DNA of 64,000 nt, taken from positions 5,278,001 to 5,342,000 of the forward strand of contig SMMW01000584.1 in NCBI GenBank assembly GCA_004794655.1, in the 5' to 3' direction. Under the pieces are notes generated by a model, which saw only the letters and a list, made by a program, of their open reading frames with translations, searched no databases and was not told the origin of the DNA. Source of the stretch: Marisa cornuarietis (taxonomy: Eukaryota > Mollusca > Gastropoda > Architaenioglossa > Ampullariidae). Position numbers and translations under genes: made by a program. Below are positions 33,191-44,359 of the stretch, in pieces. The number at the start of each line of letters is the position of its first letter. Positions within the stretch are counted from its first letter, which is position 1.

Positions 33191-36100
33191 ATACCCTATT
33201 TTGGCAGTAACACAATAGCAAGAGGATTTTTCTTAGCCCAACTCATGCAACAGAGCCAACCGGTATTGTTTCTCTTCCTGTCCATCAGCAAACAGAGTCA
33301 ATCGATTCTCACGGATTTTTTAACACGTGAGCGCTTAAGAAAAATTGTGATGGAGCTATTTGTCCGTCATCCGAAGGCAGGTCTTTTTGTGTCGTTCTCT
33401 GTCGGCAGCAGGATATCATGAGGTGGATTTGTTTGCACGTCAGCCAGGTAACAGAGCTCTTAGATTGCGTTCTTAACCTGCCTGCCAGAAAGCAGAGCTT
33501 CCTGTTGCCGTTAATCAATGGTGTACCAGATCGTGGAACCCCCTTTACGAGTGGTTCTGATACCATGTGCAGGTAGTTTAGGATCAGCTGCAAATCCTGT
33601 CTCTCTCCTACCTTACCAAGTCTAGCAAGTCAGCGTGCGTGTTACAAGTTTGTGAATGAACTTTACCAAGAAATAGCCGCACACCTGGCGTCACCCTTTG
33701 CACTTTAATTTCGTCCCTCATGGTGTCTCAAATATGTCGCTAAAATAGTTTCCCTTGTACGGCTTAAACACATTTTACCATAGGACGCTTTATTTTGTCT
33801 GTCTTATGTCTAGTTTTATTACAGTTGCCCTTGTAAGTTCTAAGTCTCTCACTTGGTAGGTGTATGGTAAAAGAATGGACCTACACAGTCCACGGTCGCT
33901 TGACAAGTGGTGATCACGTGACCTTTTGCTCATACCGTGATCCATTGTTGTTTAAGGTGTTGAAACTTGCACCTGCCATTGCCGGACACTCGGTCAGTTC
34001 TCTACCATGTCCTCCTCACTCCTAATCTTTCGAAAAAACTGAGGTCCTTGCGACGTGAGACAAAGGCGTCAGCGGAACTTGCTACAGAGCGGCCTCGTAA
34101 ACCTCGGCGGACGTCAGACGTCAGAATCCTTCAAAGCCAGACGTTAGAACTTCGTGAAGCGGCTATTAAACATCTAGACACGAGACACGTACTCCTAAAC
34201 CGAATGAAGCCTAACTTCAATCACACCCAACCTTCTTTCAGTCGCTCTTATCCTCCACCCCACCCATCTGCCAATACTGGCTTTCAAGGCCACTGAATCA
34301 AACCTTTTTTTTTTGGAAGATGCTCTTTGAAGACTTTCCTTCCCCCCCCCCCGCCACCCACCACCCGACACTGCGCAAAAGCTGAGGGAAACTCAGGGAA
34401 CTTTACTTCATGATGGCAGTCGTGAGATGTGCCGACAGGAAAGCGGCTACAGAGATGAAGAGCAGGAAGTGCTCGCTTTCTCTAGCGCATCCCATGAGCG
34501 CATCTTCACTTCCCGCTGCAAAAAGCAGAGCTCAAAGCACTAACACTATAGCGCAAGAGTTCGATTCAGGGTTTAACATTAACTGCAATTCACGCCAGCA
34601 TTTCGACTTCAGCACTTGCTTCCTAATACATCTAAGTGGAGTTTAGTTCTGAGCAAAATAGTATTAAGGCAACTGGATGGGATTATTTGGAAATGTTTGC
34701 ATCCGCGCTAGCCCAGGTGTAGGTAAGTCTTTTATTAGATTATGTGTATCTACGTTATATATACGTTTTTGTCTGCCTTTCTTATTTTTATCATGATGTC
34801 TTCGTCAACAAAACATAATCTTGGATAATATGCATGGACATTTCTCTGATAAAATAGAGACAGAAGCAAAAAGCAAGCCACTTCAACTTTGTTCAGAAAC
34901 AGATTCGCAAAAAGATCAATGTAATGTTCCCTCTAAATCTGTTCAAGTGCTTCCTTGTCGTCTGCTAGTCTCTAAGGCTTACATCAGGGTTAGAACGACT
35001 GAAACTTGTGGCCTGACCCACTGTCGCGACCCCTGACGGAACACCGCCTGAGGATTTCTTCCCACGCCTTTTCTTAGACACAGCATCGAGCAGGACTGCT
35101 TTGACAAGAAAGTCGTGTTTAACAGAAAAGGCAAGACAAATGACAAGCTCAGCTCAAATATAGATACTGACGTTCTCACAGGTTTCCGTTTGAAATTTCG
35201 GGCAACAAAACAATCGTTTGCTAACAATTTTGTCTAAAATACAGCTCTCAGGCGGGTGCAATGAAGCCACCATGTTTTGTGTCGGGTGATGAGATCGAAA
35301 CCATTGGAAGTCGATGCTTGTGTTCTGCTGCTGTTGTTGAAACATTGACATCATGGGTCTGGGAATCGTGTCTTACATTTTCAAACCAGAAACCAAGAGC
35401 CGAGAGAAATGGAACAGTAGTCTTTCTGGTCAAATACTACCTACTTAGATCCCTTAGGTTTTCTTTCGCGAAAGAGGACGAAACATGACGGTCTTCGAAG
35501 TTAGATTTTAGACACGATTGTAAATAGATGGTTCCCGAAAATCATCAATTCAAAACGTCAGTATTTATCATTCAAACTTGTCATTTCAAATTGATAGTTC
35601 CGACAGTCTGTTGGTCAACCACTCTTTCATGCTCTCTCTCTGTAATACTAGGATCTATGGGCTTTAATCTGGTATGGGTAAACCAAGGAGTAGGAGACGA
35701 TAAAATGTGTACATACGATGTGTCTATGTAGGGTAGGAATGAGAGGGTATAAATGAAGAGGTGTTAGGATGAGTGGGTGTGTGAGAGGACTACTGTACAG
35801 TGCATGTCTTTAAAGTGTACGACGGGATGGGTATGAATGGATAGGTGACTGTATGTATGAGAGGATGAACCCTATATGCTCACCTTGAGTGACAATGGCT
35901 GAAATGGCCCCAAGTCAATAAAATGTTCGAGTTCGAGCTCTCTCTCTGTAATACGTGATCGAAACGTGCGTGTGTGATTGTTGTCGTCTGCACGTGTCGG
36001 GGAATAGTATGTTTTTTGGCTTTACTTTTGTCTACGATTCTTCCTAGTGCGGTGCCAGTGATCAAGCAGAAGAACTGTTCTCTACATCTCAATATTTCTC

Positions 36101-36386
36101 CTCATTTGCTTTAGTCTGTCAGTCACTTAAATCTGCAGGTGAGACAATGGTCATGTTTCTTGTAAACTCTTTGCCAGATACCCTCTTTTAACAGAGAAGG
36201 AAGGAGATGAATGTGGTGGGTAAACGCCAACAATCGTTCCTGCGCAAAAAGTCTTCATTGTCCTTAAATGCCTGAAATTTCTCTGCGCAAAATAAGTATA
36301 TCTTTCTGAGAAACGCTAGTAATTCTTTCTGCAGAATAACAGGTTTTCAGGCAACGATTTTAAAGGTACTCTTCGAACATAGCGGT
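33191..36386. other. non-coding interval
   Basis: No gene recognised. A 109-codon frame at 33967-34296 has an ATG but no domain and no splice or promoter support. A C-run lies at 34341-34351. Confidence 0.4.
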
Positions 36387-36400
36387 AGTTCAGTGTTCAG

Positions 36401-36401
<1 letters not shown>

Positions 36402-36432
<31 letters not shown>
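36402..36432 (+). repeat. (AAT)n microsatellite
   Basis: About ten AAT units. No recognisable LINE end adjoins it. Confidence 0.95.
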
Positions 36433-36434
<2 letters not shown>

Positions 36435-36598
36435 AACTTGTGGAAAAATAATAGAGTTGGAGAATCTAAAGGTTGTATTCATTATGTGTAAGTTCGTCGA
36501 AATTCTAGGAGCAGACCGCATATTTAACTGGCGTTTTCACGATAGTTTAAAAACTACGGAAGAATCATTTATCTTTTATGTTTTGTACTGCGTGTGCC

Positions 36599-36600
<2 letters not shown>

Positions 36601-36653
<53 letters not shown>

Positions 36654-36675
36654 GCACGCACGCACGCACGCACGC
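36601..36675 (+). repeat. (CA)n followed by (CGCA)n microsatellite
   Basis: Perfect CA run to 36649, then CGCA units to 36675. Frames across it are artefacts. Confidence 0.95.
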
Positions 36676-36992
36676 GCACCATTGCTCTCGCATAGTTTGA
36701 CATACCTTCAAAAAAAAAACGCAATTATTAAACCCCGTCCTTGCTGTCTTCGAAAAGAATCCCAAACTGAGCTTCGAACTCACGTTTTGAAAGCTTCTGC
36801 TTTACAAGGACAATATCTTCCAGTGAGCAAACCAGTACATTGACGTTGTGATTGTCTAACTTGAAAACAACGTGGGAAGTTAAAAGAGTTCAACATCGAA
36901 TACCACTCTGGGGTAAAAAGAAAAATTACCGCTGAACGAATCTTTTCAAGTAGACCGAATCAGCAGAACTAGCTGCTGGCGTCACAGATGCC

Positions 36993-37116
36993 ATGGCAAC
37001 GCCATCGAAACTGAAAAGGGCGATTATAGAAGAACACGCTCATCAAATGTTTCGTACTCAACGTCCCAAACAAAGGCAAGCGCGCGCTGAGAGTGAGGAC
37101 GATCCTAGCTGCTTTG
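36993..37116 (+). CDS. candidate first coding exon overlapping an RFX X-box
   Basis: ATG at 36993 opens a frame beginning MATPSKLKRAIIEEHAHQMF and rich in Lys/Arg/Gln then Asp/Glu (AESEDDPSCF), up to a donor TTTG|GTGAGG at 37117. The start codon lies inside TGCCATGGCAAC (36989-37000), a near-perfect RFX palindrome (GTTGCCATGGCAAC), and RFX factors drive ciliary genes in animals. Without splicing, the frame runs to TGA at 37176-37178. A second open frame follows immediately in another phase, so a frameshifted pseudogene is an alternative. No family recognised. Confidence 0.3.
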
Positions 37117-37539
37117 GTGAGGACAATGAGGCCTCAACGACTAGGCCCCTATCGATGGCGCGACAAAAGCCATGGTGATGTCAGTGTCGAAGTCGTCGCT
37201 GAGGGAACAACACGATATACAGAGGTTGTCCAAACTCAACTCACAAACGTTCCCTGTCCAACAAGGAACGGGAATAATTTTTTCGCTTTGGCCGTGCATG
37301 CCATACCAGGGAACTGCTTTTTACGTCCATTTTTTTCTGGCCATAGTGCGTTCCCGTTTTTACTTTACTTAGCTTTTTATAGATTTAAACTATTTAAAAC
37401 GCTTCTAATGTATTCTTGTGATTTAAGTAAATACTTACAATGTACGCTTTGTAAAACGAGTTTTCTAGGTAAAAACTCATTAATAATAATTCCCCAACTC
37501 GTGAGACAAAGAGGGGGACGGAAGCTGTCGGCGCATTAA

Positions 37540-38657
37540 CTTGTCAATGAAACATTTTTTGTCTCTTCTTGGATTTTGTTTTCTCAACGTCAGTGACAAT
37601 GAGGCGATGTAACAGTCATTGAAGTTGTTGCGTCGTTTTGCTGTTGGTAATGTGCTCTGGTGACGCTGTTCGTTTAACGTGCACGTGCGACAGTACAGAG
37701 TTTGGCGCGACATTTCACGTGCTGTGTTGAGTGAGGCGGCCCGTCGTCTTCAGGGTAACAGTCAGCTGTGCCGGCAGGTGGAGCAGCCGGAAGCCATTGT
37801 CGAGTCTCTGCTGTGTTGTGTTTACCAGTTTTTGTTTGCTGTGTGTTTTTGCGTCTTCTTGCGACACTCTTCAACGGGGACTACTTGCTGTGACTTCCTC
37901 TAACAAGTTAAGAGCCCTCCGCACACACACACACACACAAGCGTATACAAAGCACGTATAAACAGATACGTTCACGCGTGCTCGCGCGCGCACACACACA
38001 CAGGTGTATACACAAACACGCACGTGCATTCACTCAGTCACTGACACACATAACTTTAAACATCCATCTTTACACGTTAAGGTATTACATCTGTGCCTGA
38101 ACTGATGATACTGGCATACCCTTCAAGTTCTAGTGCCATGCATGCAGGCCTGGACACACTCGTGTGTGTATGTGGTTAAGAGCCAGGCAGCAAAAAAATA
38201 CAAAAAAAAAAACAGGACATGAGATGCAGGAGAAAAGATGGAGAGATAATAGCAGCCAGCAGTAACATGAAACAAAACTTTCATCCCAGCGTCGACTGTC
38301 TGGGACCAGACGTTTACAGTTGTGTGACATCTGCAAACACAAATCTCTGGGCTGTCTCGGGCCTTCATTTCCATGCCAGCGGTGGAGACGCGTAGACGGG
38401 AGGGAGGCATCAGCTTGACCGGAAGAAGGGGAAGAGGTTAGCGTGGCCAGGCGCCGCTGGGCTGGGGGTGGATGGTCGCGTCGTGAGGGACCAGCGTCAA
38501 GCACCCGCTTGGGCCACGGACGTGCGCGTACTGTTACTTCCGAGTGTCCCTCCCGCTTGGCCATGACTTTTCGACCTCTGTGACCTCACTTTGTGAGAGT
38601 TCATGACTTATTGCAGAGTGCCGGAAAAAAACAGCAACGTAAAGATGATACATAATT

Positions 38658-38723
<66 letters not shown>

Positions 38724-39966
38724 CATGCACTCAGACAAGCAAACTCTCAAAGCACACTTTGATACTCGACAGTCGTACTAGGACACATTTGCTTCCACGG
38801 CTACATTAACAATTCCGCTTTGAACAGGATTGTGCTGCCCGACGTGTGAATAAAGTTTTATTTAAGTCCTTCAGATTACTACCAAGCTATTTCCTACTCT
38901 GCTTTACCACAATCAAATGAATTCTCACCAAACTCTTCTGGTTTAGCTTCCACCTCAGCCCACCTTCTTCCACATCGCACTGGCACAGGTCTTTTGAGTC
39001 CAGGTCCTCTCTGTGGCGCTTTACTCTACCAGCCAAGGCAAACAATTCCACCAAACATAATGTCGTCTTCTTTTCACCTCCAGCACTGTTCATTTCCGGC
39101 TGGTCAAGACCTGACTTCCGGTCCCATACGTAAAGTGTTCAGTGGTAATTAGCGGAAGCCTATCAGGTTTTGACTGCGCGGAAGGATAAGTAGGCTCTTG
39201 GGTTGCTCTTGGACGGTCTAAGAGGGCCTTAGTGTTGTCCAAGTGTCTGCCTTGTGCAGGAGACGTTTGCACAAAAGGCGATCGCCGAGGAACCATTCTG
39301 CTGGCCCAAATGTGACCTAGCTGGCTCTAGCAGGTCTACTGTGGAAGAATACAAAGAACATCATTAAGAAAGAGATGCATCGAAAAGAGACCAGGAGACT
39401 GAGTGAAAATTCTCAGGAAGGAAAAAAAATAAGGAATTATTCCTAGCAACGTGTTTCTTCATTTGATTTTCGTACTGTCTTTCTTCTGTGTCGTAATTTC
39501 TTTTCCGTTTACAGTCCTTTTCTTCTGAATTTATTTTTCACTTTTAAACAATGCAAAGAGGTTTGTTTGTTTTTTTTTGTTTTGATGAGCACAAATTTTT
39601 GTTGAATTTTATTTTGATGATAAAATTACCCATAAAGAAAAAAAGACGTATAAGTACTGCAGATTTTATTTTTATAACCGTTAGAAATATCAAATAAAGA
39701 AAGAAGATGGAAGAAAATTGATAAAAAGAAACTTCAGGACCAATCCCATCTCAAAACTACAACCCATTCATGTCGGGGTACACGTGTTATCTTTAGAGTG
39801 CTTTGCTTGTTAGTGTAACTACTTCTGTTCTTCGACTGTTAAAGTGCCTATAGTGTTGCTGTGTGTGTTTGGCCCTTGAATTATAATTGTCATATCTTCC
39901 TCATTTTGTAACTACGTATAACAGCTCGCTGTCTCCTTGATCTTTTTACTGGCGGGGGGAGGGACG
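37540..39966. other. non-coding interval with CA repeats
   Basis: CA repeats at 37921-37938, 37985-38002 and the long one at 38659-38720. A GC-rich block at about 38395-38560 has an ETS-like ACCGGAAG (38419-38426). 39360-39960 is AT-rich with T-runs. No gene recognised. Confidence 0.4.
38659..38720 (+). repeat. (CA)31 microsatellite
   Basis: Perfect CA dinucleotide run of about 62 bp. Confidence 0.97.
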
Positions 39967-40457
39967 GGTTGTAAATGGAGGGAGCAGAAGAGTTGTTAAT
40001 GGAGGGAGCAGAAGGTTTGTTAATGGAGGTAGCAGAGGATTTGTTAACGGAGGGAGCAGAAGAGTTGTTAATGGAGGGAGCAGAAGAGTTTTTAATGGAG
40101 GGAGCAGAAGGTTTGTTAATGGAGGGAGCAGAAGAGTTGTTAATGGAGGGAGCAGAAGGTTTGTTAATGGAGGGAGCAGAAGAGTTGTTAATGGAGGGAG
40201 CAGAAGGTTTGTTAATGGAGGGAGCAGAAGAGTTGTTAATGGAGGTAGCAGAGGATTTGTTAACGGAGGGAGCAGAAGAGTTGTTAATGGAGGGAGCAGA
40301 AGAGTTGTTAATGGAGGGAGCAGAAGGTTTGTTAATGGAGGGAGCAGAAGAGTTGTTAATGGAGGGAGCAGAAAGTATGTTAATGGCAGAGGTAGCAGAA
40401 GGTTTGTTAATAATGGGAGCAGACGGTTTGTTAATAGAGAGAGCAGACGTTGGTTAA
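39967..40457 (+). repeat. 24 bp minisatellite, about 20 copies, open in one frame
   Basis: The unit TTAATGGAGGGAGCAGAAGA plus GTTG (24 bp) repeats about twenty times with few changes. Read on the + strand it is open for about 160 codons as the 8-residue repeat LLMEGAEE/LLMEGAEG, ending LLIERADVG. A variant block (GAGGTAGCAGAGGATTTG then TTAACGGAGG) appears twice exactly 216 bp, or nine units, apart, showing a segmental duplication within the array. The last units diverge (GGCAGAGGTAGC, AATAATGGGAGC). There is no promoter, splice or protein-family evidence, so coding status is open. Confidence 0.9.
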
Positions 40458-42690
40458 TGGAGGAAGCAGAAGAAGGAACAGGAGGTGTAGAAGTTCTGGT
40501 GTTGTTTTGTGGACGTAGTAAAATTGTTTACGACACTGTCAGTGCAAGTTATTGCACAGCAGCAGAGATGGTGGTGGTGGCGGTTGTCACCCTTATAAAT
40601 GAGGAAGCCAACAGACAAGTGGCACGAGGTGGAAGGCGCGTGCACACACACACACACACATACGCCAACTTGGTACCCGTGTGGCGCAGCGTAGTTTCCC
40701 CAGCTGACGCAGACGTTGAATGGGTACCTGACCCCATTAAAAGTTTAAGGAAGGAAATGCAGCGGAAAGGAGAAAGAGAAAGAGAAAGAAAAGACTACAC
40801 TGCCATCAACAAAAAATATGGCTCCAAGTGCGATATCTTGACACCACGTTCCTTCAACAACCGGAAGATTTTGTGGCTATCTTTACGTTTCATCGTTTGA
40901 TTGTTGCTGTTGTTATTTTATATGTTCCTAGTCATAATTTGATTGGCTGCTAGATGTTTATCTCTCTATCATTGGGTTTGTGTCCGACCTCCAGCGTCGA
41001 TATTGTCAACGTCGACTAGACACATTGCTGTGGATGATGATGATGATGATGATGATGAAGAGGAGGAGAAGGAGGAGGATAAAGTAACAGTAACGATGAT
41101 GAAATGGCTATGGATGAGACAAGGTTACAGCGATGATATTGAAATCCAGAAGGATTGTGGATGACTAGGCAATAATGATGGTGTCCTGATGTCTGTGGAT
41201 GACTCGACAGTAATGACGATTTCTCGATGACTAAAACGGAGGCTGTCTCTCGTCAGCATATATCTCTGCAAAATGTCAGCGCGACACAAGGTCGAGTTGT
41301 CAGCAATCGTTGTCAAGACACACGAGATTAGCTCGTCTTGTCGAGCCTGTACAGCATCCCACAATTCTCTCGGACAGCTCTTCTCCACTCCTACTGCCCC
41401 CCCACCCAACCTCCGTTTTCAAAACGTTCCACCCCTTAAAGTGAATTTTTTTGAAGGACATTTTTTACAACGCAGGCCGGAGAGTGAAATGTGTTCTTCG
41501 CATCACCAATGTCCCTGGAAATCCTTTCTTGCCTCCACTGCCATCGAAGCACAATTTTTCTTGGTTTTCTTCTTGCTTTTTAAAACTCCAAGGAAGAAAT
41601 TAAAAATAACACCTTGAACAACAAGACGTGCGCTGCGCCCTAACGACGCCGAGAAGAAAGTCGATTGAGCTGCGAGGTGAAGCAGGTACTCTCAACACGC
41701 CCGCTACGCCGAAATCGAAGCAGCTAAGCAGGTGCACGATACGCGTTGACTCAACATCTAATTAGTGTTTCCAACATCATGTTCCCCACCCAGCGCTGCT
41801 TCTGCGAGTCTCTTCAGCATATATGGCTAATATTTTTTTTACGAGAAATAAATATCTGAAATTCGTTTTTTTTTCTTTTTTTGTTTAAATTCACTTTGTG
41901 GAAGGAAATGCCTGTAGGTCGACGGGTAGCCTTCACGCTCTCAATCGATTGGAGGATGGGTGTGTTTGGGAGGGACCTTCTCCAAATACTAGACTTTATT
42001 CCGTTCTTTAACATCCCGTAATTATAATTTATAACAAGTTATGCAAAGAAAGCTGAAGGCTAAGTTGCAATTTGTTTTAACTGTATCCCACAAGGTGGTG
42101 ACTCCAACACTGAAACATGTGGCAGGGACGGGAGAGGGGGAAGAGTGGGTTGTTGGGGTGGGGGGGGGGAAGGAAGTAGTTTCATTCTTTTTGAGACGGT
42201 CCCCTATCTCCGCGCCAGGTAACTGCCTCCCTTTTTCAGCCAGCACCACTCGCGTCTGCAGGACATCCGTGAACCTACATCAATGCCGCTGCAGCAGCCG
42301 GCTCGCTGGGACGGCGTACACAGCGTGCGGTGCAGTCGATGAGGACAGCCCGGTCGTTGTGTAGTTCATTGGTGGTGCTGAAATGGTGGCGTCATTATTT
42401 GCATTGGAGAAAAGGGTTTGTTTGCTCGCCAGCGTCAGAAAAAGAGATTTTTCCCTTCTGTATCTTAGGCGAAAAGCATAGACAAAACGACTGTTGATCA
42501 CTGTGTAAATCAACGATTAACTGTCGTCTGTTTAACGTTGCTTGGAGATGGAGGACAGCTTTGTCAACTGGCTGCCTGTACTCGTTCACGATGGACGGCT
42601 TCTGTCGCTCAGTAACAAAACTGTTTTGGCCTACGGCTACAGGAGTGAAATTAGTGGTCGCCTTTCTGTCGAAGTTGATATCGAAGAACC
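40458..42690. other. non-coding interval
   Basis: Contains a CA repeat (40642-40659), a GAT/GAG run (41032-41080), and G- or C-rich runs (about 41394-41405, 42160-42170). A frame starting ATG at 42548 (MEDSFVNWLPVLVHDG) runs into GA-repeat sequence and is judged chance. Confidence 0.4.
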
Positions 42691-42696
42691 TAATGT

Positions 42697-42862
42697 AGCA
42701 GAGAGAGAGAGAGAGAGAGAGGGAGAGCGTGAGAGACAGAGAGAAGGAGAGGATAGAGAAAGAAAAAGTGAAAGGAAAGAGAAGAAAAGAGAAAAAGCAG
42801 AGATGGTTAGAAAAAAATAAGAAAGAAAGGAGAGAGGGAATAAAGGACACAGAAAGACTCAA
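42697..42862 (+). repeat. long polypurine tract with (GA)n
   Basis: About 165 bp almost entirely A/G on the + strand, starting with (AG)n at about 42701-42720. Mirror-like GA segments could form triplex DNA. The Glu/Arg-rich frame across it is an artefact. Confidence 0.85.
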
Positions 42863-44040
42863 AACTCAACATCTGTATTGCTAAGACATTGACCCTTACA
42901 ACTGGATTCGTAACCTTCCAGTACCAGAAAAGCCACGCCATTGCATTGCCAATAATAATACAGTATGAGCAATATAACACGTCACATATTGACTTCAACG
43001 CAGTAAACAAGTTTATAAAGCGAAAAGGGAAGATACTCTTGCACACACATACATAATTATATTACATTAACCGTTATCTATTTCTCGTTTCAGTTATTTC
43101 CCTTGAGAATGCGCACTGCCCATTGTTATAACTTTTTAGCTTATGAAATAATCTTAAACACGCGGAAAAATTTCTAATGGAGATTTTTTTGTCTCCGGTA
43201 ACAACGCTTGGATTTTAGGTTATAGGTTTATTAGTTTTTTGACGTCACTGATGTTTGCACGTGTAGCCTTTATTACACAGCGAATTTGTTTTTCCTACGT
43301 TAGGAATAACTTTTTTTTGTCGTTCTCTTTGATTTTTAAGTTCCCGGACAGCTGCCGTTTATTCGGTTTCGATAGTTTATGAAAAAATATGAACACCTAT
43401 AGAGATCGTACATTACAGTTCAGCAAACAGCAGGATGCAGTTTTGTGCTCGGCGCTGTACATCCTGGCTGGACTCTGGTCGATACACAAGGCAGGTGTCC
43501 GCACCGTCACCTTCACCACCTCCTTCCCACCATCTTGAGAAACCCTCCAGTTTAAGAAAAACTGGCGAGACATCGGGGTCGATGTGATGTCGAAACGGCA
43601 TCACGCTTTATGTTTGGTCTTTAAACAAACGTCTGCTGCGCACGACCTGCTTCCCATGGCTGCGAGAAATTAACTTTTGTTTTATGTGAACCTTATGTTG
43701 GTAACGCGGCGACTTCACACGTATACAGCCTACCTTGCTGGTGATGTTTGCTTTGGGATTAGTTTTTGTTTTTCGCTTAGAAAGAGAATCCTCTTTTTTA
43801 CCATGATTCCAATGTTTTGTCATGCACACGAAACACTCTTGCGGACACTCTTGTGACTGTAACAACGTAACTGTTTGAAACATGATACTACCTAAGGGAT
43901 AGGGATAAAGCAAGGTAACATCTGTACGATTGCTGTAAAAGGTGCATTGAGGCAACCCTTCTAACCGCTGAAATGGTTAAAAACATGACTAATCTGACAT
44001 TGGTTCATTAATTCTTTTTCTTTTGATAATTTCAGTAATG
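42863..44040. other. non-coding interval
   Basis: Nothing recognisable. A 115-codon - strand frame at 43608-43955 has no domain or promoter support. Confidence 0.4.
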
Positions 44041-44044
44041 CTGA

Positions 44045-44130
44045 TGGCTGTAGGCGGGTCACCGAACAGCAAAGTGCCGCAAGGTCGGTTGTCGGTTTGA
44101 ACACTGCTTTGGACTGCTCCTAAAACTTTG
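44045..44130 (+). mobile_element. possible tRNA-derived SINE head
   Basis: A-box-like TGGCTGTAGGCGG (44045-44057) and B-box-like GTCGGTTTGAACACTG (44089-44104) are about 45 bp apart. The sequence between is not a foldable tRNA by eye. It differs from the 21.6 and 26.7 kb copies. Confidence 0.3.
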
Positions 44131-44180
44131 CTTACAATTTACTTTGTGGTTATGGTGTGTCGAGACGCTGCTAGATGAAT

Positions 44181-44206
44181 TTTATTTATTTATTTATTTA
44201 TTTATT
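44181..44206 (+). repeat. (TTTA)n microsatellite
   Basis: About six TTTA/ATTT units. Confidence 0.9.
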
Positions 44207-44359
44207 GCTGATTTCGCCGAGGTGTGCTTGGTGTCAGACACACAGGGGCTAAGCACAGTGCTCCAAATAGTTGTCCCGTTGTGTTTTGGAAGCCATCACC
44301 GAGCGAAGCTTCGATGTAAATGCGAGCGAACAGAGTGCCTTGGAGTGAATTAGCTTTGA

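Noticed and set aside
34550..34570. GAGTTCGATTCAGG resembling a tRNA T-arm/B-box
   Set aside because: No A-box at correct spacing and no cloverleaf could be folded by eye.
41900..42000. GTAGGTCGACGGGTAGCC as a SINE head
   Set aside because: No B-box follows at tRNA spacing.
42542..42820. 92-codon frame with Glu/Arg-rich tail
   Set aside because: The C-terminal half is a translated GA repeat and the N-terminal part has no family match.
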